From Kitasatospora sp. NA04385 (GTDB taxonomy: Bacteria > Actinomycetota > Actinomycetes > Streptomycetales > Streptomycetaceae): DNA of 57,430 bases. The notes under the pieces are model-generated. The model did not search any database, was not told the origin of the DNA, and was given only the letters and a program-made list of their open reading frames with translations. The stretch lies in contig NZ_CP054919.1 in the NCBI RefSeq assembly GCF_013364235.1, positions 1,739,309-1,796,738 of the forward strand, given 5' to 3'. A program made the position numbers and the translations under genes. Positions 16,867-28,229 of the stretch are shown piece by piece (positions within the stretch are counted from its first letter, which is position 1; every line of letters begins with the position of its first letter).

Positions 16867-17576
16867 CAGAACGCCAGCCGTTCGAGCCCGCCGCGCAGTT
16901 CCTGCGCGTGGCCGCGGAACGCCTCGGTGTGGGCGCGCATCGCCTTCAGGTGCTGGTCGGCCAGGTCGGCGTCGAGGCTGAAGCCGTCCGCGGCGCCGCC
17001 GGTCGCGCCCGAGGTCTGTCCCCAGTCCAGGCCGGACATCGCCTGCTCGATCTTGGCGAAGAGCGGTTTGGCCGCGGCCTCGATGATCTCGCCGATGATG
17101 TACTGGATGATCTGCTGCTTGAGCGTCTCCAGCAGTTTCTTCCCGGCCTCCACGATCACCGGCACGGCGGCCTCGGCCAGCCCGAGGGTGGCCACCGCGG
17201 CGGCCTGGTCGGCGATGAAGGTGGCCGCCATGACGCCCAGTTCGACCAGGGCCTCGACCTTCTGCCCGATGATCACCTCGGCGCCGATCTCCAGCGCCTC
17301 GGCGAGCAGGGTGCAGCCCATCACGAGTTCCCGGGTGTGCCGCTCGGAGAGCTCGGACCAGCCGGACTGCATCCGCTGGGTGGCGGCGCCCTGGTAGGCC
17401 TGGGCGAAGGAGGCCATCGCCCGGGTCGCGTCGGCGTGCGTCCGCTCCACGGCCTGGCCGAACTGCCGGACCATGGTGGCGAAGGCGCGGACCTCGTCCT
17501 CGTTGATGTAGGGCCAGGGCACCCCGATGACGTTCAGGAACGTCACCACCGGTGCCGGTAGGTCGTCGATGGCCAC
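16866..17576 (-). CDS. WXG100-like helical protein, probable type VII secretion partner
   Basis: The 236-residue protein is almost entirely helical. Its N-terminal half resembles WXG100-type helical hairpins, with an AYQGAATQRMQSGWSELSER segment near residue 60 holding the W-x-x-L/G-type turn. A hydrophobic central block (VMAATFIADQAAAVATLGLAEAAVPVI in outline, about residues 110-140) and a C-terminal helix (KAMRAHTEAFRGHAQELRG) follow. Proteins of this type are secreted with or fused to polymorphic toxins. The GTG start has a GGGGGA ribosome binding site seven bases upstream. It is the first gene of the trio, and its promoter should be in 17577-17779. The family name is inferred from shape. 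Confidence 0.6.
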   Translation of the reverse strand: MAIDDLPAPVVTFLNVIGVPWPYINEDEVRAFATMVRQFGQAVERTHADATRAMASFAQAYQGAATQRMQSGWSELSERHTRELVMGCTLLAEALEIGAEVIIGQKVEALVELGVMAATFIADQAAAVATLGLAEAAVPVIVEAGKKLLETLKQQIIQYIIGEIIEAAAKPLFAKIEQAMSGLDWGQTSGATGGAADGFSLDADLADQHLKAMRAHTEAFRGHAQELRGGLERLAF

Positions 17577-17779
17577 TGCGCATCCCCCGTGCAGTCGTTC
17601 GGACTCGCCGCGGTCGCGGGCGGGTCGGGCGGCCAGACTGTAGCGCAGTGGGCAACGGGGTTCGGGGCGGCGTCGGTTACCGCCCTGACCTGGGGTAAAG
17701 GCTTGTTCAAGGGTGTACCGCAGACCGGTGCGCGGACGGCCCGCGCGGTGCGGTGACCGGGGCCGGGGTCAAGGTTTGT

Positions 17780-18229
17780 TCAAGGCTGCGGGGCCCAGAG
17801 CCCTTCGGCGCTGCCCTCGGCGAGGCGGGCCCGGTAGGTGGCGACCTTGTGGTCGATGCCCGCGAGGTGGGCCTGGAGTTCGGCGAGGCGGGCGGCGACC
17901 TCGGCGCGGTGGGATTCCAGGAGGGCGAGGCGCTCGGCCTCGTTGCCGTTGCCGGCCGCGGCGAGTTCGGCGTAGCGGCGGAGGGTGCGGATCGGCATGC
18001 CGGTGGCGCGCAGCCGGGTGCAGACGTCGATCCAGCGCAGGTCGCGGTGGTGGTAGCGGCGGCGGCCGCCCGGGGTGCGGTCGATGTCGGTGATCACCAG
18101 ACCGGCCCGCTCGTAGTAGCGCAGGGTGTGGACGCTGACGCCCGTCCACTCGGCGGCCTCGGCGATGGTCAGCCCTTCGCCGGGGAGTTCCGGCTCGCCG
18201 CCCGGGAGTTCCGGCTTGATTTCGAGCAC
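17780..18229 (-). CDS. MerR-family transcriptional regulator
   Basis: The 149-residue protein has a MerR DNA-binding head (LTIAEAAEWTGVSVHTLRYYERAGLV, a winged helix starting near residue 20, and GGRRRYHHRDLRWIDV wing) and a long dimerisation helix. A short C-terminus without the cysteines of metal sensors (EGLWAPQP) suggests an organic-ligand or redox-independent sensor. The GTG start lies inside a perfect palindrome that is its likely operator. It is divergent from an MFS drug-efflux gene, so the expected role is ligand-dependent activation of that pump by distorting its long-spacer promoter, plus autoregulation. Confidence 0.9.
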   Translation of the reverse strand: MLEIKPELPGGEPELPGEGLTIAEAAEWTGVSVHTLRYYERAGLVITDIDRTPGGRRRYHHRDLRWIDVCTRLRATGMPIRTLRRYAELAAAGNGNEAERLALLESHRAEVAARLAELQAHLAGIDHKVATYRARLAEGSAEGLWAPQP

Positions 18230-18246
18230 GCTCGAAATCGTAGCGT
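18216..18246 (+). promoter_or_regulatory. MerR-type promoter/operator of the MFS gene
   Basis: A -35 element TTGATT (18216-18221) and -10 element TAGCGT (18241-18246) are separated by 19 bp, the overlong spacer typical of MerR-activated promoters. A perfect palindrome of two 10-bp arms, GATTTCGAGC and GCTCGAAATC around AC (18218-18239), fills the spacer and covers the merR start codon. The MFS start codon follows 75 bases after the -10. Confidence 0.75.
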
Positions 18247-18320
18247 CGGTGCCGCCGACCGGACGGGGTGGAGTGGGCGAGGGGCCGACTCCCGTCGCGG
18301 CGGCGGACGGAGGCGGGGCG

Positions 18321-22641
<4,321 letters not shown>

Positions 22642-22653
22642 GCGTGAGCCGAC

Positions 22654-22685
22654 GGGGCCCGGACCGCTGCTGCGGTCCGGGCCCC
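22654..22685. terminator. Bidirectional terminator between katG and ddaH
   Basis: A perfect 14-bp stem (arms GGGGCCCGGACCGC and GCGGTCCGGGCCCC) with the tetraloop TGCT lies between the convergent stop codons of katG and ddaH, and probably ends both transcripts. Confidence 0.85.
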
Positions 22686-22695
22686 CGCCGCTGCG

Positions 22696-23505
22696 TCAGT
22701 GGCGCAGTTCCAGCGTGCAGCACTTGACGGCGCCGCCGGCCCGGAGCAGTTCGGTCAGGTCGACGCCGATCGGGGTGAAGCCGCGCTCGCGCAGCCGGTC
22801 GGCGAGGCGGACGGCGGCCTCCGGGAGGACGACGTTGGCGCCGTCGGAGACCGCGTTCAGGCCGAACACCCGGGCGTCGTCGGCGTCGGCGAGCACCGCG
22901 TCCGGGTAGAGGCGCTCCAGCACCGCGCGGGAGGGGGCGTCGAAGGCCGGCGGGTGGTACATGACCTCGGTGTCGCTGAGCACGGCGAGCGCGGTGTCCA
23001 GGTGGTAGTAGCGCGGGTCGACCAGCCGCAGGGTGACCACCTCGCGGCCGAGGAACTCCCGCGCCTCGGCGTGCGCGGCGGTCTCGGTGCGGAAGCCGGT
23101 GCCGGCCAGGACGCGCTCGCCGGCCACCAGCAGGTCGCCCTCGCCCTCGTTGACGTGCTCGGCGTCCTTGACCCGCCAGCCGCGCTCGCGGAACCAGTCG
23201 GCGTACGCCGGGCCCTCGGCGGCCCGTTCGGGGTGCCGGAAGCGGGCGCCGAGCACCCGGCCGTCCAGCGTGGTGGCGCCGTTGGCGGCGAACACCATGT
23301 CCGGCAGGCCGGGCAGCGGTTCGATCAGCTCGACGGTGTGGCCGAGGCGCCGGAACAGCGCGTGGAGCTGGTCCCACTGGGCGAGGGCGGTGCCGGTGTC
23401 GGTGGGCTTCGCCGGGTCCATCCACGGGTTGATGGAGTAGTCGACGGTGAAGTGCGCGGGCCGGCACATCAGGTAGTGGCGCGGGGTGGCGGTTCGCGGC
23501 GACAC
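22696..23505 (-). CDS. ddaH: Dimethylarginine dimethylaminohydrolase (amidinotransferase superfamily)
   Basis: The 269-residue enzyme hydrolyses methylated arginines to citrulline and methylamines. Family marks are MCRPAHFTVDYSINPWMD near the N-terminus, FAANGATTL, the catalytic histidine in RYYHLDTALAVL and the nucleophile cysteine in AVKCCTLELRH at the C-terminus. The GTG at 23505 is chosen because AAGGAG lies nine bases upstream; the frame is open further but without a site. It is co-directional with and 86 bases downstream of the FAD oxidoreductase. It could be the distal gene of the neighbouring cluster or an ordinary metabolic gene. Confidence 0.9.
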   Translation of the reverse strand: MSPRTATPRHYLMCRPAHFTVDYSINPWMDPAKPTDTGTALAQWDQLHALFRRLGHTVELIEPLPGLPDMVFAANGATTLDGRVLGARFRHPERAAEGPAYADWFRERGWRVKDAEHVNEGEGDLLVAGERVLAGTGFRTETAAHAEAREFLGREVVTLRLVDPRYYHLDTALAVLSDTEVMYHPPAFDAPSRAVLERLYPDAVLADADDARVFGLNAVSDGANVVLPEAAVRLADRLRERGFTPIGVDLTELLRAGGAVKCCTLELRH

Positions 23506-23591
23506 GGTGGTGTCTCCTTCCGGGGCTCGCGGGCGCGGCGGATCGGCTGACGGTCGGTCAGCGGCGTTCCGGGGCACGGGACTTGGTGGGT

Positions 23592-24947
23592 TCAGCTGCC
23601 GATGGACTGCGGGAAGGCGAACAGGCCGTCCGGGTCGTGACGGCGCTTGGTGGCGACCAGCCTGGGGTAGTTCGCACCGTAGTAGGCCGTGCGCCAGTCC
23701 CGCAGGTCCGGGTCGGTGAAGTTCAGGTAGGCGCCGCCGGTCGCGTGCGGGGCGATCAGTCGGTCGAGCGCGGCCAGCCAGTCGAGCTGCGGGGCCGGGT
23801 CCTCGCCGGGCAGCCAGGAGGTGTCCAGGCTGACCAGGTACTGGGCGTCGCGGTGCGGGAAGGCGGTGGCCGCCGGGTCGACCCGGTTGATCGCGCCGCC
23901 CCAGCCGAACAGCGCCAGGCCGCAGCCGTCGGTGTTGCCGCCGGGCGGTGCGGCGGCGAGGTGGGCCAGGGCGGCGTCCAGCGCCGCGGGCGGCAGCGGG
24001 CGGGCGGCGAAGTGGGTGCGGACGGCGAACGCCCCGCCGCTGGTCTCGTGCTGGAGGTGGTCCATGGCGTCCCAGAAGTCCCGGTCGGCGATCTCCGCGC
24101 GCAGCGGCGGCCCGGCGGCGAACGCCGGGGCGAGCAGTTCGCGCAGCTCGGCGGCGGGGCCGAGGTGCAGGCCGACGGTGGAGACCAGGGTGCGGCCGCC
24201 GGAGGTGGCGACGCCGAGGCGGAGCGAGGTCTCCTCGGGCGCGGTGAGCATCAGTTCCTGCACGGCGGGCAGCACCGCGGGGGCGTGGTCGGCCTCCCAG
24301 AGCAGCACGCAGGTGGACGCGGCGGGGGCCGCGACGGCCTGGAAGGTCAGGTCCAGGTTGATGCCGAAGTTGCCGCCGCCACCGCCCCGGCAGGCCCAGT
24401 ACAGGTCCTCGTTCTGCTCGGCGTCGCAGCTCAGGACCGTTCCGGCGGCGGTGGCCAGGGTGGTGGCGCGCAGCGTGTCGGCCGTCAGCCCGAACCGGCG
24501 GGAGGTGGCGGCGGAGCCTCCGCCGAGCGCCAGGCCGGCGATCCCGACGCCCGCGCCGTTGCCGAGCGGCAGCGCGAGCCCGTGCGGGCGCAGCGCGGCG
24601 TAGAGCGCGCCGGTCAGGACGCCGCCGCCGACGGTGACCCGCCCGGTGGCGGGGTCGACGGTGATCGCGTCCAGGGCCCGCAGGTCCACCACCAGGCCGG
24701 AGTTGACGGAGTGCCCGGCGTACGAGTGCCCTCCCCCGCGCGGGACGATCGGCACCGCGTGGTCCCGGGCCCAGTCGACGGCCCGCAGCACGTCGGCGGG
24801 GTCGGCGGCGCGCAGCACGGCGGTGGGCGCGCGGTGCGCCCAGCGCTCGTTGAAGGCGGCGCAGGAGTCGTGGAACCCGGCGTCCCCGGGGCGCAGCAGG
24901 GGGCCGGTGGTGTGCTTGTCGAGCAGCGCCCAGTCGGCGGGGGTCAC
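23592..24947 (-). CDS. FAD-linked oxidoreductase of the BBE/PCMH type
   Basis: The 451-residue protein has the VAO-type FAD domain with the covalent-flavin histidine in VPRGGGHSYAGHS (about residue 75), GLALGGGSAATSRRFGLTAD and YWACRGGGGGNFGI. It ends with a BBE-type C-terminus (YYGANYPRLVATKRRHDPDGLF). The cysteine that gives bicovalent flavin attachment in berberine-bridge-like enzymes is not seen (GNGAGVGIAGLALG in its place), so a monocovalent flavin is expected. Such enzymes oxidise C-O, C-N or C-C bonds in secondary metabolites. The GTG start overlaps the upstream gene (GTGA), and it is the last clearly coupled gene of the hydrazine-type cluster. The substrate is unknown. Confidence 0.88.
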   Translation of the reverse strand: MTPADWALLDKHTTGPLLRPGDAGFHDSCAAFNERWAHRAPTAVLRAADPADVLRAVDWARDHAVPIVPRGGGHSYAGHSVNSGLVVDLRALDAITVDPATGRVTVGGGVLTGALYAALRPHGLALPLGNGAGVGIAGLALGGGSAATSRRFGLTADTLRATTLATAAGTVLSCDAEQNEDLYWACRGGGGGNFGINLDLTFQAVAAPAASTCVLLWEADHAPAVLPAVQELMLTAPEETSLRLGVATSGGRTLVSTVGLHLGPAAELRELLAPAFAAGPPLRAEIADRDFWDAMDHLQHETSGGAFAVRTHFAARPLPPAALDAALAHLAAAPPGGNTDGCGLALFGWGGAINRVDPAATAFPHRDAQYLVSLDTSWLPGEDPAPQLDWLAALDRLIAPHATGGAYLNFTDPDLRDWRTAYYGANYPRLVATKRRHDPDGLFAFPQSIGS

Positions 24948-25282
24948 GGGGCGACCTCTTCGATGGTGGAGGTGCCGGTGTCGGGCTGGGGGCCGTAGCG
25001 CTCCCAGGTCTCGTGCAGGCGGATGCGGCCGTCGGCGGTGAGGGTGGGGGTGTTGTGGGTGCGGCCGCAGACGATCCGGCCGTCGGTGAGGACGAAGGTG
25101 TAGCCCATGGCGAGGGTGCCGTCGGGCTGGCGGGTGCCGGCGGTCCAGCCGCGCTGGATGGTGCCGCCGGTGACCTCGCCCCAGACCAGGTCGCCCTGCT
25201 GGTGGTAGACGGCGACGGTGCGGTGGTCGCCGTCGGGGGCGTGGAAGCGGCGGCCCTCGTAGTCGAGGTGGCGGGGGTTCAC
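24944..25282 (-). CDS. Small NAGS-like protein (family often named n-acetylglutamate synthase)
   Basis: The 112-residue protein starts MNPRHLDYEGRRFHAPDG and carries VWGEVTGGTIQRGW and GRIRLHETWERYG, the pattern of a small beta-rich family that databases often label n-acetylglutamate synthase. I know of no firm demonstration of that activity, and no GNAT motif is seen. Start and stop both overlap neighbours (GTGA with the cupin gene, GTGA with the FAD oxidoreductase), so it is translated as part of the cluster. The role is unknown. Confidence 0.7.
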   Translation of the reverse strand: MNPRHLDYEGRRFHAPDGDHRTVAVYHQQGDLVWGEVTGGTIQRGWTAGTRQPDGTLAMGYTFVLTDGRIVCGRTHNTPTLTADGRIRLHETWERYGPQPDTGTSTIEEVAP

Positions 25283-25629
25283 GCCTGCCACCAGATGGCG
25301 TAGTAGGCGAAGTCGTCGTCGTGCGGGTTGGCGACGGCGTGGTCGGTGTCGGCGGGGAGCAGGACGAGGTCGCCGGCGGCGACGGGGTGGCCGGTGCCGC
25401 CGGTGCGGATCTCGCCGCGGCCGCTGATGCAGATGAACAGCTCGCGTTCGGTGTGCTGGTGGGTGTCGGTGAGGTCGCCGGGGCGCAGGACGCACCAGGC
25501 GCCGTGGAAGGGGGCGGTCAGTTCGCCCCAGGGGTGCAGGAGCTTGAGGTCGAGGCCGTGGGCGCGTTCGAGCCCTTCGGGTTCCTGGCGGCGGATCACC
25601 AGGCCGGGCGGCAGGCCGGTTTCGGGCAT
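25279..25629 (-). CDS. Stand-alone cupin protein, candidate cupin half of a split hydrazine synthetase
   Basis: The 116-residue single-domain cupin has the metal motif in DTHQHTERELFICISGRGE (His57 and His59, then Glu63) and the second motif GDLVLLPADTDHAVANP with a histidine. In hydrazine synthetases such as Spb40 of the s56-p1 pathway, a cupin domain fused to a MetRS-like domain carries out the N-N-forming rearrangement. Here the MetRS-like protein has no cupin, and this cupin is in the same co-directional gene set. The link is inference; small cupins also act as isomerases or sensors. The ATG has GGAG eight bases upstream, and the gene lies 30 bases after the response-regulator gene. Confidence 0.75.
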   Translation of the reverse strand: MPETGLPPGLVIRRQEPEGLERAHGLDLKLLHPWGELTAPFHGAWCVLRPGDLTDTHQHTERELFICISGRGEIRTGGTGHPVAAGDLVLLPADTDHAVANPHDDDFAYYAIWWQA

Positions 25630-25659
25630 GGCGGTGCTCCGTTCTGGGGGGGCGGTGGG

Positions 25660-26337
25660 TCAGCGGGCCGCGGCGGCGTGGCCGAGGCCGGCGTCCCGGG
25701 CGAGGACCAGGGCCTGGGCGCGGTCGGCGACGCCGAGCTTGCCGAGGATGTGGGAGATCCGGTTGCTGACCGTCTTGGAGGCGAGGGCGAGTTCCCGGGC
25801 GATGACGGTGTTGGAGCGGCCGGCGGCGAGGTGTTCGAGCACCTCGCGCTCGCGGATGCTGAGCTGCGGGAACGGGTAGCTGCGCGGGCGGGGGCCGGTG
25901 CCGATCAGGGTGCCGAGCCGGGCCGCGATGGTGCGGTCGAGGATGGCCTCGCCGGCGCCGACCGCGTGGATGCCGCGGACGATCTGGTCGGCGGTGGCGC
26001 GCTTGACCAGGTAGCCGCGGGCTCCGGCGTGGAAGGCGGCGGCGACGGCCTTGTCGTCGTCGAGGGTGCTGAAGACCAGGACGCCGGTCTCGGGGGTGAG
26101 GCGCAGGATCTGGCTGATCATCCGCATGCCGGCGGCCTCGTCCAGGTGCGGGTCGAGGACCAGGACGTCGGGCCGGTGCCGGGAGGTGGCGGCGAGCACT
26201 TCTCCGGTGGTGCCGGCCTCGTCGACCACGGTGGCGGCGCCGGTGGCCTCGACCATGGAGCGGACGCCCTGCCGGACGGCGGGCTGGGCGTCGGCGAGCA
26301 GCACGGTCAGCGGCGTGGTGATCCGGTGCTGGTTCAT
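25660..26337 (-). CDS. NarL/LuxR-family response regulator, orphan
   Basis: The 225-residue protein has an N-terminal receiver (phospho-acceptor Asp in DVLVLDPHLDE, conserved Lys in GYLVKRA) and a C-terminal LuxR-type HTH (LSIREREVLEHLAAG, then TVIARELALASKTVSNRISHIL). No sensor kinase gene is near, so it may be an orphan. It sits inside the biosynthetic gene set, and I infer it is the pathway-specific regulator. The ATG at 26337 follows a GAGGGG run closely. A frame extension upstream exists but lacks a ribosome binding site. The 129 bases upstream are markedly AT-richer than the surroundings and carry a palindrome. Confidence 0.88.
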   Translation of the reverse strand: MNQHRITTPLTVLLADAQPAVRQGVRSMVEATGAATVVDEAGTTGEVLAATSRHRPDVLVLDPHLDEAAGMRMISQILRLTPETGVLVFSTLDDDKAVAAAFHAGARGYLVKRATADQIVRGIHAVGAGEAILDRTIAARLGTLIGTGPRPRSYPFPQLSIREREVLEHLAAGRSNTVIARELALASKTVSNRISHILGKLGVADRAQALVLARDAGLGHAAAAR

Positions 26338-26431
26338 CGTCCCCTCGCGGCGTCCGGTGGTGCGGCGGTGGTGCGGTGCGGTGTGGCGCGCGGAGTCGAT
26401 CACCGGTAGTGATGATTCCGTTACCTCATCA

Positions 26432-26442
26432 TGATCTGATCA
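26432..26442. promoter_or_regulatory. Palindrome in the AT-rich gap upstream of the response regulator gene
   Basis: TGATC-T-GATCA is a perfect 5+5 palindrome in the unusually AT-rich interval 26404-26460. A weaker pair GATGA/TCATC lies beside it. It is a candidate regulator-binding site or promoter region for the response regulator and the downstream cupin operon. Confidence 0.35.
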
Positions 26443-26466
26443 ATCCTGCGCCTCAAGTGTGCAATG

Positions 26467-28194
26467 TCATGCAGGAGTTGGCAGATGTGACGGTTGGGGC
26501 GCCGCTTCCCGGGCCTTGCGCATGATCTCCTCGCGGCCGCGCCAGTGCGACCAGAAGGCGCCGGTGTAGCCCAGGCCGCCGAGGCTGGTGAGGAAGGGGT
26601 TGTCGGCGTAGTTGTTGTCGTGCTCGCTCATGCCCTCGACGGTGGGCAGCATGACCCGGTGGTGGTCGGCCGGGTCGATCAGCGCCCACAGGTCGGTGAC
26701 GGCGCCGTGCCAGCGCTCGGCGGGGTCGGCGGCGCGGGCCGGGTCGGGCAGCAGGCCGGGCGAGAAGTAGCAGACCAACCGGAAGTTGCCGTGCTCGTCG
26801 AACATGAACTGCCGCTCGTACTCGGCCGGGGAGGAGCACATCCGCAGCGGCTTGAGCACGATCGGGCCGTCGGCGGTGTTGGACTGCAGGCCGGGGACGG
26901 TGCGCACGCCCGCGCACTGCTCGGCGAGGTCCATGCCCATCGGGGTGTACGGGAACAGCCGCAGGCCGAGCGAGAAGCCGGTGACGGTGGCGTCCAGCGC
27001 CATGAAGGCGTCCACGCAGGCGCGGACCGTCTCGGGGGTCTCCCCCGGCATGCCGAACAGCGCCTCGACCATGGTGAGGATGCCGCGTTCGTGGCACAGC
27101 CGCACCAGCCGCTCGGTGTCGGCGAAGGTGTAGTAGGTGCCGCCCTTCTCGGTGACCTTCCAGCCGCTGAGCACCTCGGGGCGGATGTGGTCGCTGCCGA
27201 CGTTGACGCCCCGGCAGCCGGCCGCGGCCAGCAGGTCGGCGAACTCCTCGTCGAACGGGCTGGGTTGGCAGTAGACCCACAGCCGCAGCAGGTTCAGCGG
27301 GTTGTCCGGGTCGGCGTGCCGGCGGCGGACGATCTCCCGCAGCAGGTTCTTGGCGTGCGCGATCGAGAGGTTGAACTCGCTGTCGGTGGTGTGCTGGTCC
27401 AGGATGCCCTGCGCGGCCAGCGACTCCATCTCGTCGACCACCGAGGCGAGTTCGCGCTGCCCGTAGCGGGTGCCCTTGGCGTCCGGTTCGACGCAGTGCG
27501 AGCAGCGGTAGGCGCAGCCGTTCTTGGTCAGGATGGAGCCGAGGCCGCCGCGCCGGTAGTACTCCAGGTTGTCGACCCGGCGCGGCACGCCGGAGCGCCG
27601 CCGGTAGACCGAGAGCTGGTCGACCTGCCACACCCGGGGCTCGAACTGGCCGGTGGGCTCGGCGGGCAGCGCCTTGCCGTGGCGGACGGTGAGCACCGCG
27701 GGTGGCACCCGGACGGCGCCCTGCCCGGTGTTGCGGATCAGGCCGGGGATGCCCGCCGTGTCGCGGCCCTCGGCGACCGCGGCGGCCAGCTCGCAGAGGA
27801 TCTTCTCGCCGGGGCCCTTCACGCCGTAGTCGATGCCGAAGTACTCGACCAGCGCGAACGGCATGGTGGAGAAGCCGATCCCGCCGCCGACCACGGGCGC
27901 GTCGGTGAGCCGGCGGATCTCGGTGATGATCTCCAGGTGCTCGCCGACGAACGGGCGCTGCTCGAAGGCGTACACGGTGTCGGTGTTGCGGACGGTCACC
28001 CCGACCAGCACCGGGGAGCGTTCGGCGAAGTACTCGTGCAGGCAGGTCTTCCAGTCGTCGCGGTGGAAGGTCAGGTCGAGCACCTCCACCTCGAAGCCGT
28101 CGTCCTCCAGCGCGGTGGTGAGCACGTCGAGGGCGTACGGGGCGATCGGCGGATGCACCTTGTTCGGGTTGACCAGCAGGACGAGTCTGCTCAT
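26467..28194 (-). CDS. Radical SAM protein with B12-binding-like N-terminal domain
   Basis: The 575-residue protein has a Rossmann-like N-terminal domain of the B12-binding type (residues 1-150, with VVGGGIGFSTMPF and YGVKGPGEKILCELA) and a radical SAM core. Cys227, Cys231 and Cys234 (NGCAYRCSHC) bind the 4Fe-4S cluster. The cobalamin His motif DxHxxG is not visible, so cobalamin use is uncertain. The fold class includes methylases and ring-forming or rearranging enzymes. The ATG has a strong AAGGGAGG ribosome binding site. It lies between the duplicated flavoenzyme genes and the regulator, all leftward with short gaps, and is expected to tailor the cluster product. The C-terminal 150 residues match no domain I know. 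Confidence 0.82.
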   Translation of the reverse strand: MSRLVLLVNPNKVHPPIAPYALDVLTTALEDDGFEVEVLDLTFHRDDWKTCLHEYFAERSPVLVGVTVRNTDTVYAFEQRPFVGEHLEIITEIRRLTDAPVVGGGIGFSTMPFALVEYFGIDYGVKGPGEKILCELAAAVAEGRDTAGIPGLIRNTGQGAVRVPPAVLTVRHGKALPAEPTGQFEPRVWQVDQLSVYRRRSGVPRRVDNLEYYRRGGLGSILTKNGCAYRCSHCVEPDAKGTRYGQRELASVVDEMESLAAQGILDQHTTDSEFNLSIAHAKNLLREIVRRRHADPDNPLNLLRLWVYCQPSPFDEEFADLLAAAGCRGVNVGSDHIRPEVLSGWKVTEKGGTYYTFADTERLVRLCHERGILTMVEALFGMPGETPETVRACVDAFMALDATVTGFSLGLRLFPYTPMGMDLAEQCAGVRTVPGLQSNTADGPIVLKPLRMCSSPAEYERQFMFDEHGNFRLVCYFSPGLLPDPARAADPAERWHGAVTDLWALIDPADHHRVMLPTVEGMSEHDNNYADNPFLTSLGGLGYTGAFWSHWRGREEIMRKAREAAPQPSHLPTPA

Positions 28195-28229
28195 CGGGGT
28201 TACCTCCCTTGGGGGTTGGCGGCGGGTGG

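Noticed and set aside
23583..24998. Long plus-strand open frame opposite the BBE-type oxidoreductase gene
   Set aside because: Low-complexity Gly/Val/Arg sequence with no ribosome binding site; the minus-strand protein has clear FAD motifs.
26338..26403. N-terminal extension of the response regulator
   Set aside because: The added residues are His/Arg/Thr-rich, and the receiver domain begins normally at the ATG at 26337.
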